From Candidatus Sabulitectum sp. (lineage in GTDB: Bacteria > Fermentibacterota > Fermentibacteria > Fermentibacterales > JCC-6), in the NCBI GenBank assembly GCA_023139045.1, contig JAGLOJ010000082.1, positions 1-64,000 of the forward strand: a DNA stretch of 64,000 nt, given 5' to 3'. Below are positions 1 to 9,249 of this stretch, piece after piece (within the stretch, counting starts at the first letter, position 1; every line of letters starts with the position of its first letter). The notes under the pieces are model-generated. The model was not told the DNA's origin. It worked only from the letters and a program-made list of their open reading frames with translations, and did not search any database. The translations under genes were made by a program, and so were the position numbers.

Positions 1-20
1 TGCTACTTTTGTCGGAGGCG

Positions 21-409
21 TCAACCATAGAACATTTCGGTTCTCATTGCGTTGTAGTTTCTGCGCCACTCGGTTTCTTGCTCTGGAAGAGGAAGAAATT
101 GAAGCCTTCCCTGCGCTAGCGTACTGTAATTCATCCAGGACCATCCGAAATAGATTTCCCGGTGATATGCCGTCCGTTCGAAGATATCAATGTCCTCGGA
201 GGGCCTGCTGATCAGATTCCAGCATTTTTAAAGGGAAGTTCCGCCTTTGAATGTGATGTTCACCCCCCACTCAGGAATGTTAAATAACTCACGCAAGATC
301 CAGCATACCCAGAAATCCTTTTCCAGAGAAATTGCCGGCAGGTTTGATGTTATGCTTGCTCACAGATCAAGCGGCGACGCTCAGAAGGTTGCTGCAGAAA
401 TCCATCCAT
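21..409 (-). pseudogene. Decayed AbiEii-like nucleotidyltransferase toxin (type IV TA)
   Basis: Minus strand from ATG 409-407 (TGATG overlap with upstream ORF stop) reads [19 protein letters not shown], then in another frame [51 protein letters not shown], then YFGWSWMNYSTLAQGRLQFLP...MRTEMFYG*. EKDFW/FKGGTSL/SEDIDI are AbiEii-type motifs. Frameshift, in-frame stop and missing central part. Confidence 0.75.
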
Positions 410-687
410 CAGTCTTCAGCCTCTGCAACAGCTCTGATTATCTCTAATATCCCAATAGGCGTATAATGTATATCTTTTAGGAGTATAGCTTTCTCGTCTG
501 ATGTCAATCTTTCTTTCAGAATCGTTGTGGTCTGCTCATCCACACTATGCTTTCCCAGCCACCGTAGAGCTTGAATAATTGTTCCACTAATTCTACCGGC
601 AGTGGCCATATTTCCTGGTGTAGAATGTTTCAGAAGGAGTTTCTTTTTGCCAATCTGCAGCTTTTTCTCTGAACCACCTCGCGCATA
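409..687 (-). pseudogene. Truncated AbiEi/DUF6088-like antitoxin C-terminal remnant
   Basis: Open frame YARGGSEKKLQIGKKKLLLKHSTPGNMATAGRISGTIIQALRWLGKHSVDEQTTTILKERL..., preceded by a stop at 690-688, with no N-terminal HTH domain in frame; sits directly upstream of the toxin remnant. Confidence 0.6.
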
Positions 688-785
688 TTATCAGCATAAA
701 GTTCGAAAAGTGTCCACTATGTGGTATCCTGGCAGGCTCATGTTCTTATTCGTATAAAGTGTATCAAGAGTAACAAGTGTGATGT

Positions 786-2039
786 CTAAATTTTCAGTGC
801 TTTTTGCAAATCCTCATGCTCAAATGCAGATGACATCCGATCAATTTCATAAGATGATATTCCGTAAGCTCTGGCTCTATTTTTCCAATTGGAAACTGCT
901 CGAGCTATTTCACGGATGTATTCTTTTGCCATTTTCAAATCAATCTCGAAGTAATCAGCTACCTCAAGCGCCAAATCCAGAGATGCTGTTTGATCATCAA
1001 TGTCTATTGCCGAGGAAAGAATTCTTGGAGCTATGTCAACAGGAGTCGGATTCAAGTCATACGCCGGAGACAGAATCCAGCCACTTCGTCCATCGTACAG
1101 AAACCCGTGATTTCTCATATGATCATCTACATTGGATATCAGGATTGTTATTACAATCCGTCGCCATAACTCATGCATGTCCTTTAAAGGAGTTGCACCA
1201 TGTCCTCTGATTGCATCCACAAGTTCCAGGTAGCTGCTTGTTTCATTGTCTCTGGCTGAGATCATGCTCATACCGGATAGAAAAGGAATGCGTATGGATC
1301 TTTCCCGATCAAACCTCTTCAGTATCAGCACATGTTTGCCATTAATCAGCTCAAGTCTTCTTTGGGGAACCTTAATTCCTGATTGTTCTGCCAGATCAAG
1401 AGCGACTGCTTCCCAGGCAATACGATTATAGTCGTCAGTATTGTTTGGAAATTTAGCAATAAAGAGTTGAGATTCATTATCGCATATGGATGCTTTTGGC
1501 TGAGCTCCCCCCAAAGATGATCCAGGCACGAGAAGAATTCTTAGTTCTTCATCGGATTCTTGATCACGCAATAAACTATCCGATGCTGCAAGTAGTCTTG
1601 GCAGTTCAATCATCGGAGGTATACTGGATACGTTCCTTTGCGCTAAGAATGCTCCTCCCTCAATTTCGGAGAACCTTAATGCCCCCATTCGAGCCACATC
1701 ATTCACCTTAAGAAGGTAATCAATTTCCCTTAGTGTTCGGGGTGTTCTACCTGTTTCTCTGTCTTCCTTGCGTGATGCGCGACGCATAAGCATTCTTCCC
1801 CACCTGTCCGGTGCTGAATCTCCTATCGCGCCAAAGATGTTCTTACCGATTCTCGTATGATGAGAGCCCTCCTCTGTTGATAGAGCAGGCTCCAGAGCGA
1901 AACATGTGGGAGATCTCAACCAGGAACTGGAATACTCAAATGTAGCGCTCTCTCTGCGACCTCGAATATGTGTCCACAACCGGCCTACCAGTATTGTTTT
2001 ACCATTAATGTCAATGTAAACGAATGCAGAATCAGCCAT
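786..2039 (-). CDS. hipA: HipA-family serine/threonine kinase toxin
   Basis: 417 aa; SSLGGAQPKASI, ISNVDDHMRNHGFL and SPAYDLNP motifs typical of HipA kinases, all intact. Confidence 0.9.
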   Translation of the reverse strand: MADSAFVYIDINGKTILVGRLWTHIRGRRESATFEYSSSWLRSPTCFALEPALSTEEGSHHTRIGKNIFGAIGDSAPDRWGRMLMRRASRKEDRETGRTPRTLREIDYLLKVNDVARMGALRFSEIEGGAFLAQRNVSSIPPMIELPRLLAASDSLLRDQESDEELRILLVPGSSLGGAQPKASICDNESQLFIAKFPNNTDDYNRIAWEAVALDLAEQSGIKVPQRRLELINGKHVLILKRFDRERSIRIPFLSGMSMISARDNETSSYLELVDAIRGHGATPLKDMHELWRRIVITILISNVDDHMRNHGFLYDGRSGWILSPAYDLNPTPVDIAPRILSSAIDIDDQTASLDLALEVADYFEIDLKMAKEYIREIARAVSNWKNRARAYGISSYEIDRMSSAFEHEDLQKALKI

Positions 2040-2040
2040 T

Positions 2041-2382
2041 TTACACCTTGTTCTTTAATCCTTGTTTATCTCTATGGATTCTTTGTGGTAATCGCTCTTC
2101 TTCCAGCATCCGACCAAGCGAATCCTGTTGCGCATCTGCAAGATCCTTGAGCCTGTCAAGAAGATCAAGCGCAAGAAGTACGGAGCCAAGTATTCCAATA
2201 GAGACACCTGGCTCACCTTTTTCGAGCTTGATTAGAGTTATCCTGCTTATACCGGCTCTTTCAGCAACTAAAGCAATTGGTAGTCTTCTGCGTTTTCTTG
2301 CATCCCGAATGTCTTGACCTAATTTTCGAATTGCTCTTTGCACCGGTATGGGTCTTCTATGTATAGACTTTGATTTCTCCAT
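2041..2382 (-). CDS. hipB: HipB-like XRE-family antitoxin
   Basis: 113 aa; HTH ALVAERAGISRITLIKLEKGEPGVSIGILGSVLLAL; immediately upstream of hipA. Confidence 0.85.
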   Translation of the reverse strand: MEKSKSIHRRPIPVQRAIRKLGQDIRDARKRRRLPIALVAERAGISRITLIKLEKGEPGVSIGILGSVLLALDLLDRLKDLADAQQDSLGRMLEEERLPQRIHRDKQGLKNKV

Positions 2383-2407
2383 ATTTCATGTCACCTCTTT
2401 AGAGTAA

Positions 2408-2446
2408 AGTATAATATACACTAACAGCGCTAATGTATACAATACT
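2408..2446. promoter_or_regulatory. Imperfect palindrome in hipBA promoter region, candidate HipB operator
   Basis: AGTATaaTATACAcTAa...ctaaTGTATAcaATACT: arms AGTAT and TATACA match, centred about 26-64 bp upstream of hipB. Confidence 0.5.
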
Positions 2447-2706
2447 TGACCATGTCGCAAAATGCGTCTTGAATATTTCGGTCATCCGGAGATGGGAAGA
2501 GAGGCGCTGGCTTGAGACTCATTATGGCTCAGCGAGAGGGGAGGTTTTGACGCATTCTGTTCCGGGTGCTGTTGTGCCATGAAGATGTACCCGTTCAGCT
2601 GGGAAGTACGAATATCGGTATTTATTGTAGTATGCATAATAGTATGGACATGGGTAGTAATATTGAGTATGCTACAGGCAGGTGTGAGCGTATTGGAGGT
2701 GAAAGT

Positions 2707-2961
2707 ATGCCTGCTGTAAAGACTGCAATTTCCCTGGATGAGGATCTGTTTCTCCAGGTGTGCAAAATGGCTGAAAATCTTTGTATTTCCAGAAGTCGCT
2801 TGTTCACTCTGGCGATAAGTGATTATCTCCGCCGGCAGGAAAGCGAATTCCTGTTAAAAGAGCTGAATGAAACATATGGAGATGAACCTGACAGGGAACA
2901 GACTGCCCTGTCAGAAGCAATGCATAAAAAGAATCGTCAAATGATTGAGGGTGAGTGGTGA
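2707..2961 (+). CDS. Ribbon-helix-helix / MazE-like antitoxin
   Basis: ATG 2707 preceded by GGAGGTGA; MPAVKTAISLDEDLFLQVCKMAENLCISRSRLFTLAISDYLRRQ; overlaps downstream MazF ORF. Confidence 0.8.
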   Translation: MPAVKTAISLDEDLFLQVCKMAENLCISRSRLFTLAISDYLRRQESEFLLKELNETYGDEPDREQTALSEAMHKKNRQMIEGEW

Positions 2962-3347
2962 CTGTCGGGCAGGGAGAAGTTTACTGGGTTGAGCTTGGAG
3001 TACCCCGAGGATCAGAACCAGGCTACAGACATCCGCATATTGTGATTCAGAGCGATCTGTTTAACTTGAGCAGGATCAAAACTGTGGTTATGTGTGCTCT
3101 TTCCTCGAATTTGAAGCTTGCAGGGGCGCCTGGTAATGTATTGCTCTCAGAAGGTGAAGCCAATCTACCAAAAGAGTGTGTTGCGAATATCTCTCAGGTT
3201 TCCACTGTGAACAAAGAGGATCTTGTGGGAAAGATCGGCACTCTGTCTCCCGAAAGACTGGGTGAAGTTCTAAGAGGTGTTTTTCTTCTGCTTGGACCGC
3301 GAGATATGTCGGGAATTCTCAGTCTTAGTGAGATCGCTCGAATATAA
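2955..3347 (+). CDS. mazF: MazF/PemK-family endoribonuclease toxin
   Basis: GEVYWVELGVPRGSEPGYRHPHIVIQSDLFN...VLLSEGEANLPKECVANISQVSTVNK...; canonical MazF layout. Confidence 0.9.
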   Translation: MVTVGQGEVYWVELGVPRGSEPGYRHPHIVIQSDLFNLSRIKTVVMCALSSNLKLAGAPGNVLLSEGEANLPKECVANISQVSTVNKEDLVGKIGTLSPERLGEVLRGVFLLLGPRDMSGILSLSEIARI

Positions 3348-3348
3348 C

Positions 3349-3384
3349 TTGTAAAGATCTATGTGGTTGGTTATAATATAACCA
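3349..3384 (+). promoter_or_regulatory. Promoter with overlapping palindromic operator for higBA-like module
   Basis: -35-like TTGTAA (3349-3354), 17 bp spacer, -10 TATAAT (3372-3377); palindrome TGGTTATA-A-TATAACCA at 3368-3384. Confidence 0.6.
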
Positions 3385-3386
3385 CG

Positions 3387-3653
3387 ATGAAATATGAAGT
3401 AATAGTCAAAAAGAAGGTTGCTCGCGGTTTGAACAAGTTGCCGTTAAGCGTTCAAAAGCTTCTGTTCTTATTGATTGCTGATCTTCAATTAGACGGACCG
3501 GTGCAAAAAAGCTGGCACAATTTCTCCCCCCTGGCTGGTAATCGTTACCACTGTCATTTAACATATAAATATGTTGCATGCTGGACATGCTACAAAAATG
3601 AAATATCGATTGAGGTGTATTATGTTGGCTCTCGTGAAAAAGCCCCATATTGA
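3387..3653 (+). CDS. RelE/HigB-like toxin
   Basis: MKYEVIVKKKVARGLNKLPLSVQKLLFLLIADLQLDGPVQKSWHNFSPLAGNRYHCHLTYKYVACWTCYKNEISIEVYYVGSREKAPY; followed by HTH antitoxin. Confidence 0.8.
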   Translation: MKYEVIVKKKVARGLNKLPLSVQKLLFLLIADLQLDGPVQKSWHNFSPLAGNRYHCHLTYKYVACWTCYKNEISIEVYYVGSREKAPY

Positions 3654-4017
3654 GTTATCGATTCATGGTGAGCACATTGATGAATTGCTTGCCTGGATAA
3701 AAAAGAAGTATGAGGTTACTGTCCTTGCAGATGAAGACAGGGATACCTATCTCTCTGTAGAAAACACCGAGTTCTGGAAGGAAATGGAAAAGAACCGTAT
3801 TGCCAATATTCTTGCAGGTGCAAGATTGAAGGCAGGGCTGACCCAAGCTCAGCTTGCAGAAAAGCTTGGAATTCGTCAGAACATGGTTAGTGATTATGAG
3901 TGTGGGCGCCGTAAGTACTCAGAAGCTATGGCAAAGCGTTTTGGCGAAGTCCTTAATGTCAGAGAAGAACATCTTAAATACAGAAGCAAACCGGACAACT
4001 CAACGGCGTCTGAATAA
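3622..4017 (+). CDS. XRE-family HTH antitoxin (HigA-like)
   Basis: ATG 3622 in frame, overlaps toxin 3' end; RLKAGLTQAQLAEKLGIRQNMVSDYECGRRKYSEAMAKRFGEVLNV HTH. Confidence 0.85.
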   Translation: MLALVKKPHIELSIHGEHIDELLAWIKKKYEVTVLADEDRDTYLSVENTEFWKEMEKNRIANILAGARLKAGLTQAQLAEKLGIRQNMVSDYECGRRKYSEAMAKRFGEVLNVREEHLKYRSKPDNSTASE

Positions 4018-4881
4018 CCTTCCATCGGTTACCGCAAGAGCTGCCAAGATGAATATCATTCCGGCTATTGCACTCCATTCAAGGCTTTCACCAAGCACCA
4101 CTACTCCAAGGAAAACTGCGTTAACCGGGATCAGGAAAGTTACCAGCGGAAGATTTGTCGGGCCGGTAAGAGCCAGGGTTTTGAAGTAGATGACGTAAGC
4201 GAGGGCTGTGCTGAGCAGGGTCAATCCTGAAAGCGCCGCAACAGTTACAGTTCCCGGTCGAAGGGCAAAGGGTTCCTCAATAAGAAACACAAGTGGAATC
4301 ATCATTACAGTGGCTCCTGTGAGGACTCCGGAGGCAATTACGAGCGGGGGGCATTCCTCTGAATCTTCTGCCGTAGATAGCAGCGAATGCATAACACAGT
4401 GCGGCTCCCAGCATTGCTACCTGTCCTGCGAGCCTTAGTTCGGAAGATTGAAGCCCGTCAAACCCGATGAGGATGCTTACACCAGTCAGCCCCAGGACCA
4501 CGCCTGTTACCCTGCCCGGAGAGAGGTAAGATAGTGGGCGAGAATTACGCTGAATACGGGAGCTGAAGCATTTAGAATATAGGCTATACAGCTTTCCACA
4601 TGCTGCTGACCCCAGATTATCAGACTGAAGGGGATAAGGTTGTTCAGGGCGCCAATTGCAAAGAAAGCAGCCCGGACGCCGGGGGAAGTCGGCATTCTTT
4701 TTCCTGAAGCATAGACCAGTGTGGTGAGTATAACTGCTGATACTCCAACCCTGAGCAGAACTATTGTTAACAGAGTTATTTCACGGAGAGCCAGTTTGAT
4801 AAAGAAAAAGGATGCACCCCAGAGGATGGAAAGAAGTCCAATATACAGGCATTCTCTGAATCCCATTGCTTTGTTAACCAT
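4000..4881 (-). pseudogene. EamA/DMT-family transporter split over three frames
   Basis: ORFs 4507-4881, 4277-4501 and 4000-4392 (all minus) give consecutive parts of one EamA protein; one junction lies at a G6 tract (4346-4351). Confidence 0.8.
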
Positions 4882-5093
4882 GCTGTACCGCCGAAATTAA
4901 TCAGGCGTGATGTTCTCGAATTCCAAGCCAATATATCATTTCCCGGAAGCAGGTATTTGTTTCATTCCATGGCAGTGTCTGGATGTTATACAGAAATGTA
5001 TCACCGCATACTGCTGCTTCCGGATTGAGAATACTGTCGGATTTAGACGGTTTCCACGCTATATTTCACTGTGAATTTTCAAACGGAGGAATT

Positions 5094-5663
5094 GTGGCTT
5101 ATCAGAGTTTTACAATCGACGATGATCTGAAACTTGTAATGCTGAATCAGGGGCATGCGGCAGGGATATTCCAGCTTGTTCGCCGAAACATGGAATACCT
5201 GCGGAAATGGCTTCCGTGGGTGGACGGAGTGACTGCTGTTGCGGATACTTCCGACTTCATCAGCAGAACAATTGATCAGCACGAAAAGGGGAGAGGTCCA
5301 CAATATCTCATTGAGTTTCAAGGTATTTCCGCCGGAGTTATCGGATTTCATCCAATTGACTGGTCGAACAGAAATGCTGAGATTGGCTACTGGCTTGGGG
5401 AAGAGTTTGCCGGTTCGGGGCTTATGACAAAGTCAGTCGAACAGCTTCTGAAGATTGGTTTTCAGGAGATGAATCTTAACAAGATAGAGATAAGATGCGC
5501 TGCCGATAATAAGTCAAGCAGAGCAGTTGCCGAAAGGGTGGGTATGGTGTACGAAGGAATTCTTCGTCAGGAAGAGTGGCTTTATGATCATTTTGTTGAT
5601 CATGCGGTATACTCCATGCTTCAAGGAGAATTTAAAACACTTACAGGGAATGAGGGTGAATGA
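5094..5663 (+). CDS. GNAT-family (RimJ/RimL-like) N-acetyltransferase
   Basis: GTG 5094 preceded by GGAGG; EIGYWLGEEFAGSGLMTKSVEQLLKIGFQEMNLNKIEIRCAADNKSSRAVAERVGMVYEGILR. Confidence 0.85.
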   Translation: MAYQSFTIDDDLKLVMLNQGHAAGIFQLVRRNMEYLRKWLPWVDGVTAVADTSDFISRTIDQHEKGRGPQYLIEFQGISAGVIGFHPIDWSNRNAEIGYWLGEEFAGSGLMTKSVEQLLKIGFQEMNLNKIEIRCAADNKSSRAVAERVGMVYEGILRQEEWLYDHFVDHAVYSMLQGEFKTLTGNEGE

Positions 5664-5941
5664 CTTCTGATGCAGCGAATGACACCGTGATGAAGCATGA
5701 TTCTTCAGAGCGGGACAGGCTTGCCAGAGAGAGGACTTCTCTGGCAAATGAGCGCACATTTCTTTCTTACGCCAGAACAGCCATAATGCTGTTTGCCAGT
5801 GGAGCGACTGTTGTAAAACTGTTCCCTTCATCATTCTTTCACATTGCATTGGGAGTTGTTCTTGTCGGTTTCAGTTTTTTGACCCTGGTTATGGGTGTTT
5901 TCCGATACAGAAGAATGAAGAAAATTATTCCAGTAGAATGA
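5660..5941 (+). CDS. DUF202 (YidH-like) membrane protein
   Basis: RDRLARERTSLANERTFLSYARTAIMLFASGATVVKLF typical DUF202. Confidence 0.85.
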   Translation: MTSDAANDTVMKHDSSERDRLARERTSLANERTFLSYARTAIMLFASGATVVKLFPSSFFHIALGVVLVGFSFLTLVMGVFRYRRMKKIIPVE

Positions 5942-5963
5942 ACAATTTTTCAATACAAAATAA

Positions 5964-8729
5964 ATGAATGGAAGAACATTGAAACACACTGATTTCTACA
6001 AACTATCACCTGCTGAGGCTCTCGCAGAGCTTAATTCAAGCAGAAACGGTCTTCCGAGAGAAAAGGCTGCAGCCTGGAGACGCGAGCATGGTTCCAACGA
6101 GATAGTCATTGAGAAGCCGGTTCCCAAGTGGCTGGTGTTCCTCTCTCAATTCAAGGAACTTCTTGTAATCGTTCTTATTGTAGCAGGTGTAATTTCAATT
6201 GCCGTTGGAAGCTATCAGGATGGTGCGGTGATGTTCATCATCGTACTCGTCAATGCTGTTATCGGTTTTGTTCAGGAGTACAAGGCGGGCAAGATACTTG
6301 AGAAGCTGAAAGCTCTGATCAAATCACCTGCAAAAGTTATTGTGGACGGTCAGCTTACCGAGTTGCCGCAGTCTGATCTGGTTCCGGGAGACATCGTTGA
6401 AGTGGAAGCCGGAGACAAGATTCCCGCAGACATCAGATTGCTTGAAGCGTACAGCCTCCGGACAAATGACTTTTCTCTTACCGGTGAATCCATGCCCCAG
6501 GAGAAAGACACGAAACCGATTATCGGGGATGTTATTCTGGCAGACAGACACAACATGGCCTTCACCGGTACAACAGTCGCTGCCGGAAGTGCCAGAGGTG
6601 TTGTGGTCCGTACCGGCAGGAACACAGAGATGGGCAAGATCGCCTCGATGACCTCTGAAACAGTTACGGCTTTGTCTCCTCTTCAGATGGAATTGAATAT
6701 TCTCGCCAAGTGGCTGACAGCAGTGGTTGTACTGCTAAGTGGTGTGCTGTTTTTCGTGGGGGTTCAGCAGGGTTTTACCGTTGTTAACAGCCTCATTTAT
6801 GCTCTGGGAATCGCTGTTGCATCGGTGCCGCAGGCTCTTCCCGCTCAGGTTACAGTTGCCCTCAGTGCCGCCAGTAAAAGACTCGCTGACCGGAAGGTGG
6901 TTGTGAAGAACCTGCCCAGTGTTGAAACTCTGGGTTCAACCTCTGTGATTTGTACCGATAAAACAGGAACTCTTACCAAGAATGAAATGACTGTGGCCGG
7001 GCTGTGGTTTAACGGCTCTGAATACACTGTGAAAGGTCTGGGTTACAAGCCTGAAGGAAGCATACATCACAGTGACGGCAGCAAGCTTACCGGGGATCAG
7101 ATCGGGCAGATGGAGATCATGCTTGATGCCGGTACTATGGCCTCCAATGCGGAGATTCACGAGCCTGATAACGATCATGCCAGCTGGTATCCCATTGGCG
7201 ACCCCACAGAGGCCGCTCTTATTACTCTTTCAACAAAGGTGGGCACAAGAAGCCCTATCGAGGATCAGGAGAACCCTGAGATAAAAGAATTCCCGTTCGA
7301 CGCGGTGAGAAAGAGAATGAGTTCTGTAAGGCAGTTCGGTGACAAGCACCAGCTTGCAATGAAGGGTGCTACTGGAAGTGTTCTTTCTGTGAGCAAGTTT
7401 ATCTACCGCGACGGAAAATCCGTTCCAATTACAGAAAATGACATTGAAGAGATTACCAGGCTGAATGAAGAGTATTCAGACCGGGCACTGAGGGTACTTG
7501 CCATCGCTTTCCGACCTCTGGAAAACGACGGATCTGATTACTCAATGGAATCGGTGGAGAAGGATGTTGTCTTCCTCGGACTTGTTTTCATGATGGACCC
7601 TCCCAAAGAGGGAGTGAAAGAAGCCATCGCTTCCTGTCACGAGGCTAAGATCCGGGTAATTATCATGACAGGCGACCATGCCATTACCGCAAGGGCAATT
7701 GGCCGGGAGATTGGTCTTTCCCGGGATGGTGATCCTCTTGTATACACAGGTGTTGATCTTGAGAACATGGATGATCGGGAGCTTGGTGATATTCTTGCAG
7801 GGGGGAAAGCCATCGTCTTCAGCAGGGTGAACCCCGAGCACAAGCTACGCATTGTGACGATTCTGGAGGATCAGGGTGAAGTTGTTGCTGTTACCGGCGA
7901 CGGCGTTAACGACGCCCCTGCCTTGAAGAAGGCAAATATCGGAGTTGCCATGGGTATTACAGGCACTGATGTATCCAAGGAAGCAGCGGAGCTAATTCTT
8001 CTTGATGACAGCTTCACATCTCTGGTGTTCGCAGTGCAGGAGGGCCGTACGATCTACACCAACCTCAAGAAAACAGTACTTGCCTCAATGACCACCAATG
8101 CAGCGGAACTTGGTGTTGTTATTCTGGGTCTGGTTGCAGTTTCAATGGGTGACTGGGCCATTCCCATCCTGGCAATTCAGATCCTGGCAATTGACCTTCT
8201 CGCAGAAGTGCTGCCTCTTACATTCCTGACCTTTGACCCCTCTTCAAAAAGCATCATGCGGGAAGCGCCAAGAGATATTGAAGCCCACATTATGAATAAG
8301 GAAACTTCAATAGAGGTTCTTCTTCTGGGAGCCCTGATCGGTTTACTTGCTTTCGGCAACTACGCATACAGCGGTATCAGAGAAGGAATAACTTTCCTCA
8401 GCGGGCAGGCATCAACAGTGAACTACATGAGAGCCACAACCCTTGCCTACCTGACAATCGCATTTTGCCAGTTCGTCAATGTTCTTTCCAGAAGGTTTTA
8501 CTACAAATCCATCTTCAACAGGAATTTTTTCACCAACCGTATTCTGCTCTGGTCAATTGCCGGTTCAGCAGGCTTGATCCTTTTGTTTGTGAATATTCCA
8601 GTTCTTGCGGGATTTCTGTATTTTGCTCCTCTCGGATTGATTGACTGGTTGTGTATTGCCGGATCAACTGCGATTTTCCTTGCTGTATTTGAGCTTCTGA
8701 AGGCTGGCAGAAGATTCCGGAGGAAATAG
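5964..8729 (+). CDS. Cation-transporting P-type ATPase (P2 / Ca2+-type)
   Basis: DKTGTLTKNEMTV phosphorylation motif, LTGES, TGDGVNDAPALKKANIGVAMG, multiple TM segments. Confidence 0.95.
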   Translation: MNGRTLKHTDFYKLSPAEALAELNSSRNGLPREKAAAWRREHGSNEIVIEKPVPKWLVFLSQFKELLVIVLIVAGVISIAVGSYQDGAVMFIIVLVNAVIGFVQEYKAGKILEKLKALIKSPAKVIVDGQLTELPQSDLVPGDIVEVEAGDKIPADIRLLEAYSLRTNDFSLTGESMPQEKDTKPIIGDVILADRHNMAFTGTTVAAGSARGVVVRTGRNTEMGKIASMTSETVTALSPLQMELNILAKWLTAVVVLLSGVLFFVGVQQGFTVVNSLIYALGIAVASVPQALPAQVTVALSAASKRLADRKVVVKNLPSVETLGSTSVICTDKTGTLTKNEMTVAGLWFNGSEYTVKGLGYKPEGSIHHSDGSKLTGDQIGQMEIMLDAGTMASNAEIHEPDNDHASWYPIGDPTEAALITLSTKVGTRSPIEDQENPEIKEFPFDAVRKRMSSVRQFGDKHQLAMKGATGSVLSVSKFIYRDGKSVPITENDIEEITRLNEEYSDRALRVLAIAFRPLENDGSDYSMESVEKDVVFLGLVFMMDPPKEGVKEAIASCHEAKIRVIIMTGDHAITARAIGREIGLSRDGDPLVYTGVDLENMDDRELGDILAGGKAIVFSRVNPEHKLRIVTILEDQGEVVAVTGDGVNDAPALKKANIGVAMGITGTDVSKEAAELILLDDSFTSLVFAVQEGRTIYTNLKKTVLASMTTNAAELGVVILGLVAVSMGDWAIPILAIQILAIDLLAEVLPLTFLTFDPSSKSIMREAPRDIEAHIMNKETSIEVLLLGALIGLLAFGNYAYSGIREGITFLSGQASTVNYMRATTLAYLTIAFCQFVNVLSRRFYYKSIFNRNFFTNRILLWSIAGSAGLILLFVNIPVLAGFLYFAPLGLIDWLCIAGSTAIFLAVFELLKAGRRFRRK

Positions 8730-8850
8730 ATTGGATGCTCTGTTGATAATTGAGATGCAGAAGGCTTCTTTTTCCCGGAACCGATGGATGAAGAATCCTG
8801 AATTTCCGGAGCATGAGGATTCTGATATGACAATTCATAATCAGAACTGA

Positions 8851-9249
8851 TTGGAGATTATGCGAAGAAGCAGAACAAGGCTGTTTTTTCTCTTCATTCT
8901 GGTTGTTGCAGCCGGTCTTTTCTCAAGGTCCGGTTATGCCTCTGTTCTTCCTCAGTTTGTTCAGAATTATGCAGGTGACACTCTGTGGGCTCTGGCTCTT
9001 TACCTTTTGCTGGCTTTTGTTTCACCGGGAGCAGGAGCAAAAGAGCTGATGTTTTTGTCACTGATAATTTCTTTTGCCGTAGAATTCAGTCAGCTTTACC
9101 AGGCGGATTGGATCAACTCTGTTCGGAATACAGGGCCTGGTGGACTGATTCTGGGATTCGGTTTTAAATGGTCTGACCTGCTATGTTACTTCGCAGGTAT
9201 TTTTATTGGCTTTGTAATTGATTCCCAGAGGAGAAACCTCCGGAGATGA
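8851..9249 (+). CDS. DUF2809-like small membrane protein
   Basis: Four TM segments; GDTLWALALYLLLAF...SFAVEFSQLYQ...FKWSDLLCYFAGIFIGF. Confidence 0.7.
   Translation: MEIMRRSRTRLFFLFILVVAAGLFSRSGYASVLPQFVQNYAGDTLWALALYLLLAFVSPGAGAKELMFLSLIISFAVEFSQLYQADWINSVRNTGPGGLILGFGFKWSDLLCYFAGIFIGFVIDSQRRNLRR

Noticed and set aside
247-447. ORF 66 aa on + strand
   Set aside because: Opposite strand of the AbiEii remnant, whose protein motifs are clear on the minus strand.
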